From NCBI RefSeq assembly GCF_002215215.1, contig NZ_CP018632.1, positions 5,514,501 through 5,578,500 of the forward strand: a stretch of 64,000 bases of DNA, given 5' to 3'. A program made the translations under genes and the position numbers. The notes below the pieces were generated by a model. It was not told the origin of the DNA. It saw nothing but the letters and a program-made list of their open reading frames with translations, and made no database searches. Below are positions 34,550 through 43,481 of this stretch, piece after piece (positions within the stretch are counted from its first letter, which is position 1; each line of letters begins with the position of its first letter). The stretch comes from Granulosicoccus antarcticus IMCC3135. GTDB taxonomy: Bacteria; Pseudomonadota; Gammaproteobacteria; Granulosicoccales; Granulosicoccaceae.

Positions 34550-35470
34550 TCAGGATGCCAGGAAATCAATCTGGCAACGCACACCACTGGGAATCTTCAT
34601 GTCCGGATTTTCCAGAATCAACCGAACCCCGTAAGTGGCGCTGGCAGCGTCGGCAACCGCATCTATACGCCGCACTTCTCCCGACAGTACATTGTTTTCA
34701 AAACCCGGAACATCAATCCGGATGGCAGCTGTCATACCGGTCGACAGGTTGCCCAGATATTCGATCGGCACAATGACTTCCACATGCAGAGGATCGAGCT
34801 GGGCAATCTGATAAACCGGATCCCCGTCCACGTATTCGCCGGCACTCTTGTAGGCCTGCACCACACTGCCACTGATAGGACTACGTATTTCTCGTCGCGC
34901 CAGTGAGGCCTTGGCTCGTACCACTTCAAGTCTTGCCAATCGCACACTTTCCTGCTCCTGCACCACCTGTAGTGCAGCAATGCGCGCCTCTGTGCTCATC
35001 TGGTCTATCACCTGTCTGGAGACGCCGGATGTCTTCAGCAGCTTCTGATTTCGTACATGAGTTCGTTCGCCAAAAGCGGCTGTCAACTTGCGTAGTTCGA
35101 CGGCGGTGGAACTACTGGCGCTCTCTTCGGCAATGGCCAGCGTGACTCGTTCAACATCGCTCTCCAGCTGTGCCATGACAGTACCTTTGGCCACATAATC
35201 ACTGCGATCATAATAGCTTGCTGCAATCAAGCCTGACACCGCAGAGCCCAGCTCGATACTGGCACTGGGCTCAATGACGCAATCCATGTCTGACAGCACC
35301 TCCAATGATGCACGGGAACTGGGCACCAGACCGGTCATCAACGCACCCACGCTCAGCACAGTACTGAAAGCAAGCACAACGTTCTGCTTCCATGTCTCTT
35401 TCGCTGGCCATTTTCGCTGCGGATGCGCCTGGATGGTCAAACCGCAGTTAGTGTCGTCATGTTTTTTCAT
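34550..35470 (-). CDS. HlyD-family periplasmic adaptor (membrane fusion protein)
   Basis: About 306 residues from the ATG at 35470, which has AGGCGG close upstream; an ATG at 35494 would add eight residues. A single N-terminal membrane anchor (FSTVLSVGALMTGLV) is followed by a biotinyl-lipoyl-like hairpin (AVSGLIAASYYDRSDYVAKGTVMAQLESDVERV). A helical hairpin and a beta-barrel region follow, with RSPISGSVVQAYKSAGEYVDGDPVYQIAQLDPLHVEV. These are the parts of RND- or ABC-type efflux adaptors. No inner-membrane pump or outer-membrane channel gene is next to it, so its partner is elsewhere. Confidence 0.83.
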   Translation of the reverse strand: MKKHDDTNCGLTIQAHPQRKWPAKETWKQNVVLAFSTVLSVGALMTGLVPSSRASLEVLSDMDCVIEPSASIELGSAVSGLIAASYYDRSDYVAKGTVMAQLESDVERVTLAIAEESASSSTAVELRKLTAAFGERTHVRNQKLLKTSGVSRQVIDQMSTEARIAALQVVQEQESVRLARLEVVRAKASLARREIRSPISGSVVQAYKSAGEYVDGDPVYQIAQLDPLHVEVIVPIEYLGNLSTGMTAAIRIDVPGFENNVLSGEVRRIDAVADAASATYGVRLILENPDMKIPSGVRCQIDFLAS

Positions 35471-35494
35471 AGTCCGCCTGAATTTTACCGGCAT

Positions 35495-35775
35495 ATCTCC
35501 CCGCCGCCGTCGCCATTAACCACGCGACCCTGGTTTATCGTCCATGTCGGCCATCGGTGCAACTGCTATGCCGCGGCAGATGCTCTACAACCTCATACGT
35601 GACGCAGTAAACGGTAAGTCGTACGATTTTGTGAACCAGTGCCTGCCAACGGTCACAGCACCAACAGGTCCTGACTGAATCTGCACCAGAAACTCATTAA
35701 ACGAGAGGAAAACAAAGTGCACTGACAGCGCTACAATGATGCGATAAACAGCCGGAGCATCAAGCAAGCAAACCT
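35495..35775. other. Divergent promoter region, adaptor gene / FAD oxidase
   Basis: About 280 bases between two divergently transcribed genes. Two overlapping promoters are expected. I see no clear paired promoter boxes and no strong inverted repeat. Confidence 0.35.
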
Positions 35776-37188
35776 ATGACTATCGATACTCTGCTCTCGC
35801 AATTAAGGGAAGTGGTTGGTGCGGAACACGTACTGACAGGCACAGATGTCAGCGCACGAGCCACGCACTTCTGGGATCCTGCACCGCTCACCGCCGCTGC
35901 CATCATCCGGCCCGCCAACACCGCGGAGACCTCAAGCGTACTCAAACTCTGCCACGCAGCCGGACAATCGGTCGTCACTCACGGTGGCTCAACAGGCTTG
36001 GTAGAAGGCCATTACAGCACGCTGGATGACATCGTTTTATCAACGGAACGCATGAACACCATTGAAGCTGTTGATGTCACGGGTCGTACGCTGACAGTGG
36101 GGGCAGGCGCCATTTTGCAAAGAGTCCAGCAAACCGCTGTTGAGGCCGGATTGCAATTTGGCCTGGACCTGGGAGCGCGCGGCTCCTGCACTATCGGCGG
36201 CAATATATCCACCAATGCAGGCGGACTATCCGTACTGCGCTATGGCATGACCCGGGAACAAGTGCTCGGGCTTGAAGTGGTTCAGGCCGATGGCACCATC
36301 CTGTCCTCCATGAATCGCATGATGAAGAACAACTCCGGCTACGACCTGAAACACCTTTTCATCGGCAGTGAAGGAACACTGGGCGTGATCACACGTGCCG
36401 TGCTGCGCCTCAGACCGGCAACACCGGCAGTCGACACCGCGTTGCTGGCTTTCGATTCTTTTTCTCAGCTGACCCAGACTCTGAGCCAGCTGAGTCACAG
36501 CCTGAGTGGAAGCCTGGATGCTTTTGAAGTCATCTGGCAACCCTTCTACCACTTGAATACCAATCCCGAGATGGAAGGCACCAGCACCTCGCCATTACCT
36601 CGCGACTACGCACTCTATGCCATCGTGGAGTCTCGGAGTGTCGACGCCGAACAGGCCTCCGCCACCTTCGAAGCTGCCATGGAACAAGCGCTGATAGCCG
36701 AAAACATCAGCGATGCTGTCATTGCACAATCCGAACGTGAACGCGAGAATATCTGGCATATCCGCGAACATGTCGATGTCGCCGTACAACAAGATCTGGT
36801 TTTCGTCTACGACATCAGTCTGCCCATAGTCGACATGCAAGACTATGTCACTACCATCCAGGCTCAATTACAAAGCCACTGGCCGCAGGTTGTACTGTAT
36901 GTCTATGGCCATCTGGCAGACGGCAATCTACATATAATGGTCATACCTTCCAGCGAATCTGCACCCTCCGACGCACAGCGACTGGAATGGCATTCGATCA
37001 GCAACGATATTGTTTATCAACCTCTCCAGGCTCTGGGTGGATCGATCTCTGCAGAACATGGCATCGGGCTGAGCAAAAAATCCTATCTCTGGATGTCACG
37101 TACTGCTGAGGAAATTGCCCTGATGCAGACACTGAAAGGCGCCATGGACCCACAGAATATTCTGAATCCGGGCAAGATCATTTCGTGA
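35776..37188 (+). CDS. FAD-linked oxidase, GlcD / D-2-hydroxyacid dehydrogenase type
   Basis: A 470-residue flavoprotein of the VAO/PCMH family. The FAD-binding domain holds HGGSTGLVEG (residues 69-78), LGARGSCTIGGNISTNAGG and GSEGTLGVI. The C-terminal oxidase domain shows YGHLADGNLHIMV and SAEHGIG. This pattern fits D-lactate, glycolate (GlcD) or D-2-hydroxyglutarate dehydrogenases; the single-chain form without GlcE and GlcF favours a D-2-hydroxyacid dehydrogenase. It is followed after 37 bases by an AEC carrier on the same strand, so it may oxidise the acid that the carrier moves. Confidence 0.85.
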   Translation: MTIDTLLSQLREVVGAEHVLTGTDVSARATHFWDPAPLTAAAIIRPANTAETSSVLKLCHAAGQSVVTHGGSTGLVEGHYSTLDDIVLSTERMNTIEAVDVTGRTLTVGAGAILQRVQQTAVEAGLQFGLDLGARGSCTIGGNISTNAGGLSVLRYGMTREQVLGLEVVQADGTILSSMNRMMKNNSGYDLKHLFIGSEGTLGVITRAVLRLRPATPAVDTALLAFDSFSQLTQTLSQLSHSLSGSLDAFEVIWQPFYHLNTNPEMEGTSTSPLPRDYALYAIVESRSVDAEQASATFEAAMEQALIAENISDAVIAQSERERENIWHIREHVDVAVQQDLVFVYDISLPIVDMQDYVTTIQAQLQSHWPQVVLYVYGHLADGNLHIMVIPSSESAPSDAQRLEWHSISNDIVYQPLQALGGSISAEHGIGLSKKSYLWMSRTAEEIALMQTLKGAMDPQNILNPGKIIS

Positions 37189-37225
37189 CTGGCTCAGCAT
37201 CAGAACGTAACCGGGAGAGTCACTT

Positions 37226-38170
37226 TTGTTTCAGGTAGCCGGACTGGTTCTGCCGCTCTTTGGTCTGATCTTTCTGGGTTATATCGCAGGACGAGTGCGA
37301 AAGATTCCCATCGAAGGACTCGCGTGGCTGAACTTCTTCATACTCTATATAGCCTTGCCCGCGCTGTTCTTCCGTCTGCTGGCCGCAACGCCGGTCTCTG
37401 AATTTGCCAATGGGCAATTCCTGCTCAATACCAGCCTGGGCACGTTCCTGATTTTCGTGCTCTGCTTTCTGATAGCCCGACTGCTGCGCAAGTGCGACAC
37501 TCAGACTGCCACCGTTCAGGGCTTCGCCGGAGCGTATGGCAATATCGGATATATGGGCCCACCCTTGGCCATTGCCGCCTTCGGCCCCCAGGCAGGCGTA
37601 CCAGTGGCACTGGTATTCTGCCTCGACAACGCCATGCACTTCACATTGGCGCCAACGCTCATGGCCATCGGCAACAAACAACCTCAGCCCATACTGGCCG
37701 TGATCGGTAGCATCATCACCAAAATCATCACGCATCCCTTCATTCTGGCCACCATCGCCGGCATGGGCGCGGCCTGGCTCGAGTATCAGCCTCCTGCAGC
37801 CATTGATGAACTGCTCGCCAAGGCATCAGCCGCTGCGGCTCCCTGTGCATTGTTCGCCATGGGAGTGACGGCGGCGCTGCGCCCCTTGCGACGCATACCG
37901 CCCGAACTCGCCTATCTGGTACCCATCAAGCTTCTGGTTCACCCGTTATTGATGTACCTTCTGCTAAGCCGAATGCCAGAGCTGGACAAGACCTGGCTGC
38001 ATGCAGCGGTACTACTCGCCGCTCTGCCCTCTGCAACCAACGTCTTTGTCATTGCACAGCAATATGGCGTGTGGGAAGAGCGAGCATCCAGTGTCGTGGT
38101 CGTCTCCACTCTGCTCTCCGTCTTCACGGTTACCACCTACTTGTACCTGGCAAGTGCAGGCCTGCTCTGA
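37226..38170 (+). CDS. AEC family transporter (auxin efflux carrier-like)
   Basis: A 314-residue membrane protein with about ten helices, starting at a TTG that has GGGAGAG close upstream. The segments LPLFGLIFLGYIAG, the NIGYMGPPLA stretch and the last LAALPSATNVFVIAQQYGV are typical of the AEC (auxin efflux carrier/malonate carrier) family. These move organic anions across the inner membrane. It is probably co-transcribed with the FAD oxidase upstream. The substrate is unknown. Confidence 0.88.
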   Translation: MFQVAGLVLPLFGLIFLGYIAGRVRKIPIEGLAWLNFFILYIALPALFFRLLAATPVSEFANGQFLLNTSLGTFLIFVLCFLIARLLRKCDTQTATVQGFAGAYGNIGYMGPPLAIAAFGPQAGVPVALVFCLDNAMHFTLAPTLMAIGNKQPQPILAVIGSIITKIITHPFILATIAGMGAAWLEYQPPAAIDELLAKASAAAAPCALFAMGVTAALRPLRRIPPELAYLVPIKLLVHPLLMYLLLSRMPELDKTWLHAAVLLAALPSATNVFVIAQQYGVWEERASSVVVVSTLLSVFTVTTYLYLASAGLL

Positions 38171-38203
38171 ATACAGTTGGCCCAAAAGACAGTTGATTCG
38201 AAC

Positions 38204-39448
38204 TCACTGGCTCGGTTGCAGCAAATGTCGTTGCCGCAGCACTTTGGAGACGGGAAACAGGACGAGCATGGTCGCCACACAATAAAGACACATGACCAGC
38301 AGCTGCTGCTCAAATCCAACGCCCAGATCAATCAACCAACCGGTCAGGCCCGGGCCAAGCGCCGAGGCGAATACCATCGCAGCTGAGACAACTGAGCGTA
38401 CGGCTCCCAGATGACGCGTTCCATAGATTTCTGGCCAGATGGCCCCGAATACGGCGTTGGAGACACCGTAGGAGCCACCCAGAAGAAACATGAAAACAGA
38501 CATCATGAACGGCTGCTGGCCTAGAGAAAGAACCAGACAGCCTAGTGCCAGAGGCAATAGAAAAAACGGCAATATAAAACGTGCACTGTAGCGATCTATC
38601 ACATGCCCCGTCAGCAGACCTACACAAACAGAAGTAATCGACATCACCGCAAAGGAGCTCGCTACCACCCCGGGAGCCCAATCCTTCAGCGCACTGAGAT
38701 GCACCTGATGAAAGAAAACGGAGGTTCCAATGAAAGCCGGTGCCAGCACGCCAGTACAGACAGCCCAGAAAGGTGCGTCCCGTAATACTTCTGCCCGAGT
38801 CCATTGTCGTCCTCTTTCGTGATTGTCACGATCGCCTTGCGAAGGCGTACGCGGGGTTCGCAGACAGAGATAGCTCAGTGGTAGTGCGACAAATACCAGA
38901 ACGATCGCTGCCACCACCCACGCCGTTCTCCACCCCGTCATTGCCAGCAGCGCAATAACCACTAACGGTAGAACCCCCTCGCCCAGTTGATGTCCCGTCG
39001 AGGTGACCGATACGGCTCGACCACGTTCCACCACAAACCAGCGGCCCATTGCCACCATCGCCGTGTGAGTCATCATCCCCTGCCCGAGTAAGCGCAGGAA
39101 GTAGATGGATATCAACAAGATAGGAATGGTCTCAGCCGAAGCCATCAACAAGGCGGCGGCAGCCAGCAGGACTATCAAAGCCATTGCCACCTTGTAGATG
39201 GCGATTTCGTCGGCCACTCGGCCCACCAGAATCAATGTCGCAGCACTGCCGAGCGTCGCCAGCATGTAGATAATTCCGAAATCACCGTGACTTAAGTCAA
39301 AGTCGGCTCGAATTTCGCCTGCAAAACTGGCAATAAAGAAAGTTTGCCCCACACTAGAACAGAATGTCAGCAGAATTCCACCTGCTAACCAACGCAAATT
39401 AGAGCTCAGAAACCGGGAAAATGTCAGTAGTTGGTCACGCAATGCCAT
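38204..39448 (-). CDS. Major facilitator superfamily transporter
   Basis: A 414-residue inner-membrane carrier with twelve predicted helices. The loop between helices 2 and 3 carries LVGRVADEIAIYKV, an equivalent of the MFS G-x-x-x-D motif, and the later TGHVIDRYSARF is its repeat in the second half. Nothing in the sequence gives the substrate. The gene converges with the AEC carrier and diverges from the coiled-coil gene. It stands alone as a transcription unit. Confidence 0.87.
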   Translation of the reverse strand: MALRDQLLTFSRFLSSNLRWLAGGILLTFCSSVGQTFFIASFAGEIRADFDLSHGDFGIIYMLATLGSAATLILVGRVADEIAIYKVAMALIVLLAAAALLMASAETIPILLISIYFLRLLGQGMMTHTAMVAMGRWFVVERGRAVSVTSTGHQLGEGVLPLVVIALLAMTGWRTAWVVAAIVLVFVALPLSYLCLRTPRTPSQGDRDNHERGRQWTRAEVLRDAPFWAVCTGVLAPAFIGTSVFFHQVHLSALKDWAPGVVASSFAVMSITSVCVGLLTGHVIDRYSARFILPFFLLPLALGCLVLSLGQQPFMMSVFMFLLGGSYGVSNAVFGAIWPEIYGTRHLGAVRSVVSAAMVFASALGPGLTGWLIDLGVGFEQQLLVMCLYCVATMLVLFPVSKVLRQRHLLQPSQ

Positions 39449-39736
39449 GTTGGATGCTCAAAGTGCTGATTGCTGCAGCAAAAATCGGTATACTTGGTAG
39501 TTGTGCCGAGTGAGAATCACTTTGACACATGAACTTCGGAACATCAGGGCCAAGTGGCCTAACAGCGGTTGGCGCAATAGCCACCTCAATCAATTGATGG
39601 TAATACGTTTTTGGGCTTTTATCGTAAAGCGGCCACAGACAGACGCCCCACAAAGCCCTGGCGCACAAAACACACATGATTTACGGCAGCAAATGATGCT
39701 TCCGAATTTTACCTTTTTCGTCCAAGAGATTATTAC
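39449..39736. other. Divergent region between MFS and coiled-coil genes
   Basis: A 288-base region with two divergent promoters expected. I see no convincing gene, hairpin or strong promoter pair. AAGAGA at 39724-39729 is the ribosome-binding site of the downstream gene. Confidence 0.35.
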
Positions 39737-40504
39737 GTGAGTCAAGCCGACAGCGAACAGCAACTGAGAATTTGGAAAGACCTGGCCATCAGCAAGCAAG
39801 TGCTGATGAACGAAGCCGCACAAGCTTTGAAATTGAAGGACGATTTCACTGCTGATGATCTCCGGGGAGCCCTGGATGTTGCCATCAAGCGTGCACAAGA
39901 CGCAGATGTCAGTATTGCGGAAAACCGAAACCGGGCTTCCGAAGAAATCGGCAAAATGCAAGCCGAAGTCAAGACAATCATCAAGTCACGAACCGATGCC
40001 GAGTCACAACGTGACGCTGCTATTACCGAAAAGGAAGCTGCAGAACAGGCTCTGATAATCGGTCGCAAAGACAACTCCGATGCGCTGAAAAAAGCAAAGC
40101 GTGCTGTTGAAGACAAGCAGAAAGAACTGAAAGCTATCAACACGGCTCTTGCAGATACTCCTGACAACATTGTCAAGAAACTCAAGACCCTGAAGAAGCA
40201 AAAGCTCGATGAAGCGACGGCTCGCAAGAACGCCGAAGACGCGAATCGCAAGCTCAAGAAGGAAAACAAACAGCAGAAAGAAGAGCTGGACACACTTTCC
40301 GAATTGAAAGAACAATCTGCCAGTCTGCTCGCCGCCTATCGTGAATTGCGTACTTGGGCTGACGAAGTTGAAGCAAAAGCGGACTCATCTGCTGAAGACG
40401 CCGTACCAGCTCCAAAGGCAGAAGCCAAACTGTTGTCTGCTATCGAGACAACGACTGCCGGTGCTGACGAAGTCGAAGAAGAACGAGAAGCAGCAACAGC
40501 CTGA
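39737..40504 (+). CDS. Coiled-coil protein of unknown function
   Basis: A 255-residue soluble protein starting with GTG after AAGAGA. Residues about 45-205 are almost pure charged helix with heptad-like spacing (for example EEIGKMQAEVKTII and KAKRAVEDKQKELKAI), consistent with a long coiled coil. The C-terminal 40 residues are acidic and alanine-rich. There is no signal peptide and no membrane helix. I do not recognise the family. It stands alone, followed by a terminator-like hairpin. A structural or scaffolding role is possible but not shown. Confidence 0.7.
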   Translation: MSQADSEQQLRIWKDLAISKQVLMNEAAQALKLKDDFTADDLRGALDVAIKRAQDADVSIAENRNRASEEIGKMQAEVKTIIKSRTDAESQRDAAITEKEAAEQALIIGRKDNSDALKKAKRAVEDKQKELKAINTALADTPDNIVKKLKTLKKQKLDEATARKNAEDANRKLKKENKQQKEELDTLSELKEQSASLLAAYRELRTWADEVEAKADSSAEDAVPAPKAEAKLLSAIETTTAGADEVEEEREAATA

Positions 40505-40511
40505 TTCACCA

Positions 40512-40542
40512 CGCCGACAGGGCTCTGACGAGCCCTTCGGCG
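40512..40542 (+). terminator. Hairpin after the coiled-coil gene
   Basis: CGCCGACAGGGCTC pairs with GAGCCCTTCGGCG over 13 base pairs with one bulged C and a four-base loop (TGAC). It lies eight bases after the stop codon. The stem is strong but no T-run follows, so it may be a Rho-linked end or an mRNA-protecting 3' hairpin. Confidence 0.55.
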
Positions 40543-40650
40543 AATCGGCAATTCACAATATTTCGATAAAAAACTCATGCCCTCGATCAACGAGCAGCAG
40601 AAGAAGCATGTACGACTTGTGTCAATAGCATCAAGTCTGTTCCTCTGAGC

Positions 40651-41415
40651 GTGGCCGAGCACCCACAGGACGCTTGGGTTTTCTGTCCAGCGGGCGATCG
40701 CACCCTAATCCTGGAGTTTGGTCAATCCATTCAGCGTGATATCGTTGATCAGGTAGTCGCACTGGATTCCCGAATCCATATTGCTATCGAAACCGGCGTG
40801 CTGAAGGGCGTTCTGGAAACCATACCGACCTTCCGATCATTGGCACTGGTCTTTGACCCCCTTACAACCACACCCGAAGAACTGCTTGCGCAGATTCGTG
40901 CTCTGGAACAAACAGAGCAAGTGCAGGATTCGTCGGTGGCACTACGACACTGGGTCTTGCCCGTTCGCTACGGTGCTGAGGCAGGTCCCGATCTTTCCAG
41001 CGTCGCAGAACTCACCGGCCTCGATGAAGCCGCTGTCATTGAGCTTCATCTAAGCACGCAATTCAAGGTCTATATGCTTGGCTTCCTGCCAGGCTTTGCC
41101 TTTCTGGGCGATACTCCCAAAGAACTGCACCTGCCTCGTCGCAGCGAACCACGTCTGCGAGTACCCGCGGGTAGTGTCGCGATTGCCAAGCAACTGACCG
41201 GCATTTATCCTTGGGACAGTCCCGGTGGCTGGCATATTCTGGGCAATTGCCCCGTGCCCCTGTTTGATAGTTCGCAGGACTCCCCTACTCTTTTCAAGAC
41301 AGGTGACATTGTCAGTTTTCGCAGTATCAATGCCGAAGAATTTCAGATGATCAGCACCTCGGTCACCAACATGACCTTTGATCGTTCCAGCCTTCAGCAA
41401 CTGGCCAGTCAATGA
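40651..41415 (+). CDS. pxpB: 5-oxoprolinase subunit PxpB
   Basis: A 254-residue protein of the KipI/PxpB (carboxyltransferase domain, subdomain C/D) family, starting with GTG. The features DRTLILEFGQSI, the PVRYGAEAGPDLSSVA segment, YMLGFLPGFAFLGDTP and GIYPWDSPGGWHILG are diagnostic. With PxpA and PxpC it forms the ATP-dependent bacterial 5-oxoprolinase that opens damaged cyclised glutamate (5-oxoproline) to L-glutamate. Its stop overlaps the pxpC start (ATGA). Confidence 0.93.
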   Translation: MAEHPQDAWVFCPAGDRTLILEFGQSIQRDIVDQVVALDSRIHIAIETGVLKGVLETIPTFRSLALVFDPLTTTPEELLAQIRALEQTEQVQDSSVALRHWVLPVRYGAEAGPDLSSVAELTGLDEAAVIELHLSTQFKVYMLGFLPGFAFLGDTPKELHLPRRSEPRLRVPAGSVAIAKQLTGIYPWDSPGGWHILGNCPVPLFDSSQDSPTLFKTGDIVSFRSINAEEFQMISTSVTNMTFDRSSLQQLASQ

Positions 41416-42473
41416 CAGACGAACTCCCCATGACAGGCACCACCCTGACCGTGCGGGCGCCGGGCCTGATGAGCACTTTGCAGGATCATGGCCGATTTGG
41501 CATGCGCAGCCTCGGTGTGCCCTGGTCTGGCGCCATGACACCAGTCTGGCAGCAACTGGCAAATGCTCTGGTTGGCAATTCTGAACGGCACAGCATTATC
41601 GAGTGCTTTGAAGGCGGGTTGAAACTTCACTCTGGAGATGCCCCGCTGCGCATGGCTGTCATGGCCGCTTCTGACGCAAAGATGCACCTTGAATCCGGCA
41701 ATGAATCCAAAAGCATCAAACCGGGTCGTAGTTACACAGTGCCCCCCGATACTGTCTTCAAACTAAGCAGCACGGGTAGTTTCAGGCATGCCGTCATTGC
41801 CATCCAGGCACTGGAGAGCAGAGACCATCTGGGCAGCTCATCCACCTATACCAAAGCCGGACTGGGAGGCATTGATGGTCACGCCCTGACCGCTGGCGAC
41901 TGCCTGCAGACATCGGCAACGCCACAAGGACTTGAGCGGGAGTGTCTGGATCCGCTTGCGAAGGCCTACCAGGCCAACACCTTACGGGTCGTACTTGGCC
42001 CACAAGACGATCACTTTTCGGACTCGGGCATTGAAACCTTTCTTGCAACCGAATACACGCTGAGTGCCGAGGTCGATCGCATGGGTGCCAGGCTATCAGG
42101 CCTGCCCCTGCAGCACCGCGACGCCGCAGCCCGCGATATCGTATCCGATGCGATCGTACCTGGCTCTGTTCAGGTGCCAGGCAACGGGCAGCCAATCGTC
42201 CTGCTCAACGATGCTCACACCGCTGGCGGCTATCCAAAAATAGCCACCGTGATCTCGATCGACTTGCCGCTGCTTGGTTTGCAGCGCACAGGCAGCACCT
42301 ATCGCTTCGAGGCAGTCAGTGTTGAAGACGCTATTGCTGCAGTACGTCGTCAGGCTATTGACGTACAAAAGGCTATCAGCCAGATTTCAACGGTCAAAGA
42401 CTTTACGCTCACCACTGAGATACTGCTCTCCCACAATCTGATTGATGGCGTCACTGATGGTCAGATGTCCTAA
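41412..42473 (+). CDS. pxpC: 5-oxoprolinase subunit PxpC
   Basis: A 353-residue KipA/PxpC (biotin-dependent carboxyltransferase-like) protein. LTVRAPGLMSTLQDHGRFGMRSLGVPWSGAMT near the N-terminus, GPQDDHF in the middle and SDAIVPGSVQVPGNGQPIVLLNDAHTAGGYPKIATV are characteristic. It acts with PxpB in the cytosol as part of 5-oxoprolinase. It is translationally coupled to pxpB. A hairpin of two nested inverted repeats starts on its stop codon and separates it from pxpA. Confidence 0.93.
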   Translation: MTDELPMTGTTLTVRAPGLMSTLQDHGRFGMRSLGVPWSGAMTPVWQQLANALVGNSERHSIIECFEGGLKLHSGDAPLRMAVMAASDAKMHLESGNESKSIKPGRSYTVPPDTVFKLSSTGSFRHAVIAIQALESRDHLGSSSTYTKAGLGGIDGHALTAGDCLQTSATPQGLERECLDPLAKAYQANTLRVVLGPQDDHFSDSGIETFLATEYTLSAEVDRMGARLSGLPLQHRDAAARDIVSDAIVPGSVQVPGNGQPIVLLNDAHTAGGYPKIATVISIDLPLLGLQRTGSTYRFEAVSVEDAIAAVRRQAIDVQKAISQISTVKDFTLTTEILLSHNLIDGVTDGQMS

Positions 42474-42511
42474 GGACTGAAAGGTCGTGAAATATGTATT
42501 TCATAGTCCTT
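42472..42511 (+). promoter_or_regulatory. Nested palindromes between pxpC and pxpA
   Basis: AAGGACT (42472) pairs with AGTCCTT (ending 42511), and inside it TGAAATA and TATTTCA form a seven-base inverted repeat around TG. The inner part reads as a 16-base operator-like palindrome. The outer arms could make the whole a hairpin. There is no T-run. It could be a regulator site controlling pxpA, or an mRNA hairpin between pxpC and pxpA. Confidence 0.5.
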
Positions 42512-42593
42512 CTGAGCTACCTGATTCTTTCAGGAGTAGATCAGACTAGAGCCTTGCCATTCATATATCTCAGCTCCCGGAAACCATTTATCC

Positions 42594-43370
42594 ATGCAGC
42601 TCAATCTCAACGCTGATCTCGGCGAATCTTTCGGCCCCTGGCCTATGGGCGATGATAAACGCCTGCTGAATGTTGTCAATTCAGCCAATGTGGCCTGCGG
42701 CTTTCATGCCGGTGACCCTCTGGTCATGAGCAATACGATCAGCGCCTCGAAACAGGCGGGTGTCAGCATTGGTGCACACCCTGGATTTCCGGATCTGCAA
42801 GGATTTGGCCGCCGTCCAATGACGATGCCTGCCGACGAATTGCGCGCCATGATTCAGTATCAATTGGCTGCACTCGATGGTATGGGCCGAAGCATGGGCT
42901 TGCCTATAAGCCACGTCAAACCCCATGGAGCTCTGAATAACATGGCCTGTGAGGACCGCATCATGGCAGACGTCATTGCATTGGCGGTCAGGGACTTCGA
43001 CGCCTCTCTGATCTTTCTGGCCCCGGTCATGTCTCAACTGGCCATCGCTGGCACCGACGCTGGTCTCAACGTCGCGTTGGAGATCTTTGCTGATCGTGCC
43101 TACACCGCGTCAGGCTCACTAGTCTCACGCAGCAAGCCAGGTGCAGTACTGTATACAGCCGACGCATGCATCGCTCATGTGCAAAGCATGATAGAAGCAG
43201 GCGGCATTGTCACCGAAGAAGGCGCCATTCTACCCACTGAATTTCATAGCATCTGCGTCCACGGCGACAATGCACATGCCGTCGACACAGCCCTGAAAAT
43301 TCGAACCACTTTACTGAATCAGGGCCATGAGCTACTCACTCTGCCACAACTATTAAGCACTGCAGCCTGA
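42594..43370 (+). CDS. pxpA: 5-oxoprolinase subunit PxpA (LamB/YcsF family)
   Basis: A 258-residue protein. The opening LNLNADLGESFGPWPMGDD and NVACGFHAGDP, followed by GAHPGFPDLQGFGRR and HVKPHGALNNMA, are exact family marks. PxpA completes the 5-oxoprolinase complex with PxpB and PxpC. Length is normal for the family. It is 120 bases after pxpC, beyond the nested palindromes, so it may have partly separate control. A convergent regulator gene follows. Confidence 0.94.
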   Translation: MQLNLNADLGESFGPWPMGDDKRLLNVVNSANVACGFHAGDPLVMSNTISASKQAGVSIGAHPGFPDLQGFGRRPMTMPADELRAMIQYQLAALDGMGRSMGLPISHVKPHGALNNMACEDRIMADVIALAVRDFDASLIFLAPVMSQLAIAGTDAGLNVALEIFADRAYTASGSLVSRSKPGAVLYTADACIAHVQSMIEAGGIVTEEGAILPTEFHSICVHGDNAHAVDTALKIRTTLLNQGHELLTLPQLLSTAA

Positions 43371-43376
43371 GTCTGC

Positions 43377-43398
43377 AACTCGCCAACCAGGGCGAGTT
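43377..43398 (+). terminator. Hairpin after pxpA
   Basis: AACTCGCC and GGCGAGTT form a perfect eight-base stem with a six-base loop, beginning six bases after the pxpA stop. No T-run follows. It probably marks the end of the pxp transcript. Confidence 0.55.
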
Positions 43399-43440
43399 AC
43401 CCATGCTCACATCACAGAATAGTCAGGCTCGATGATCCTG

Positions 43441-43481
43441 GGGCAGCTCAGTATTCTGCAATCTTCGCAGAGGAGCTGCCC
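43441..43481 (-). terminator. Nested hairpin at the end of the regulator gene
   Basis: GGGCAGCTC and GAGCTGCCC form a perfect nine-base outer stem; an inner CTGC/GCAG pair can form inside it. It overlaps the last codons and the stop (43448) of the minus-strand regulator. It lies opposite the pxpA hairpin, so the two probably close the convergent units. Confidence 0.5.

Noticed and set aside
39742-40293. 183-codon minus-strand frame opposite the coiled-coil gene
   Set aside because: Serine/phenylalanine-rich mirror of a Lys/Glu-rich coiled coil; an antisense artefact.
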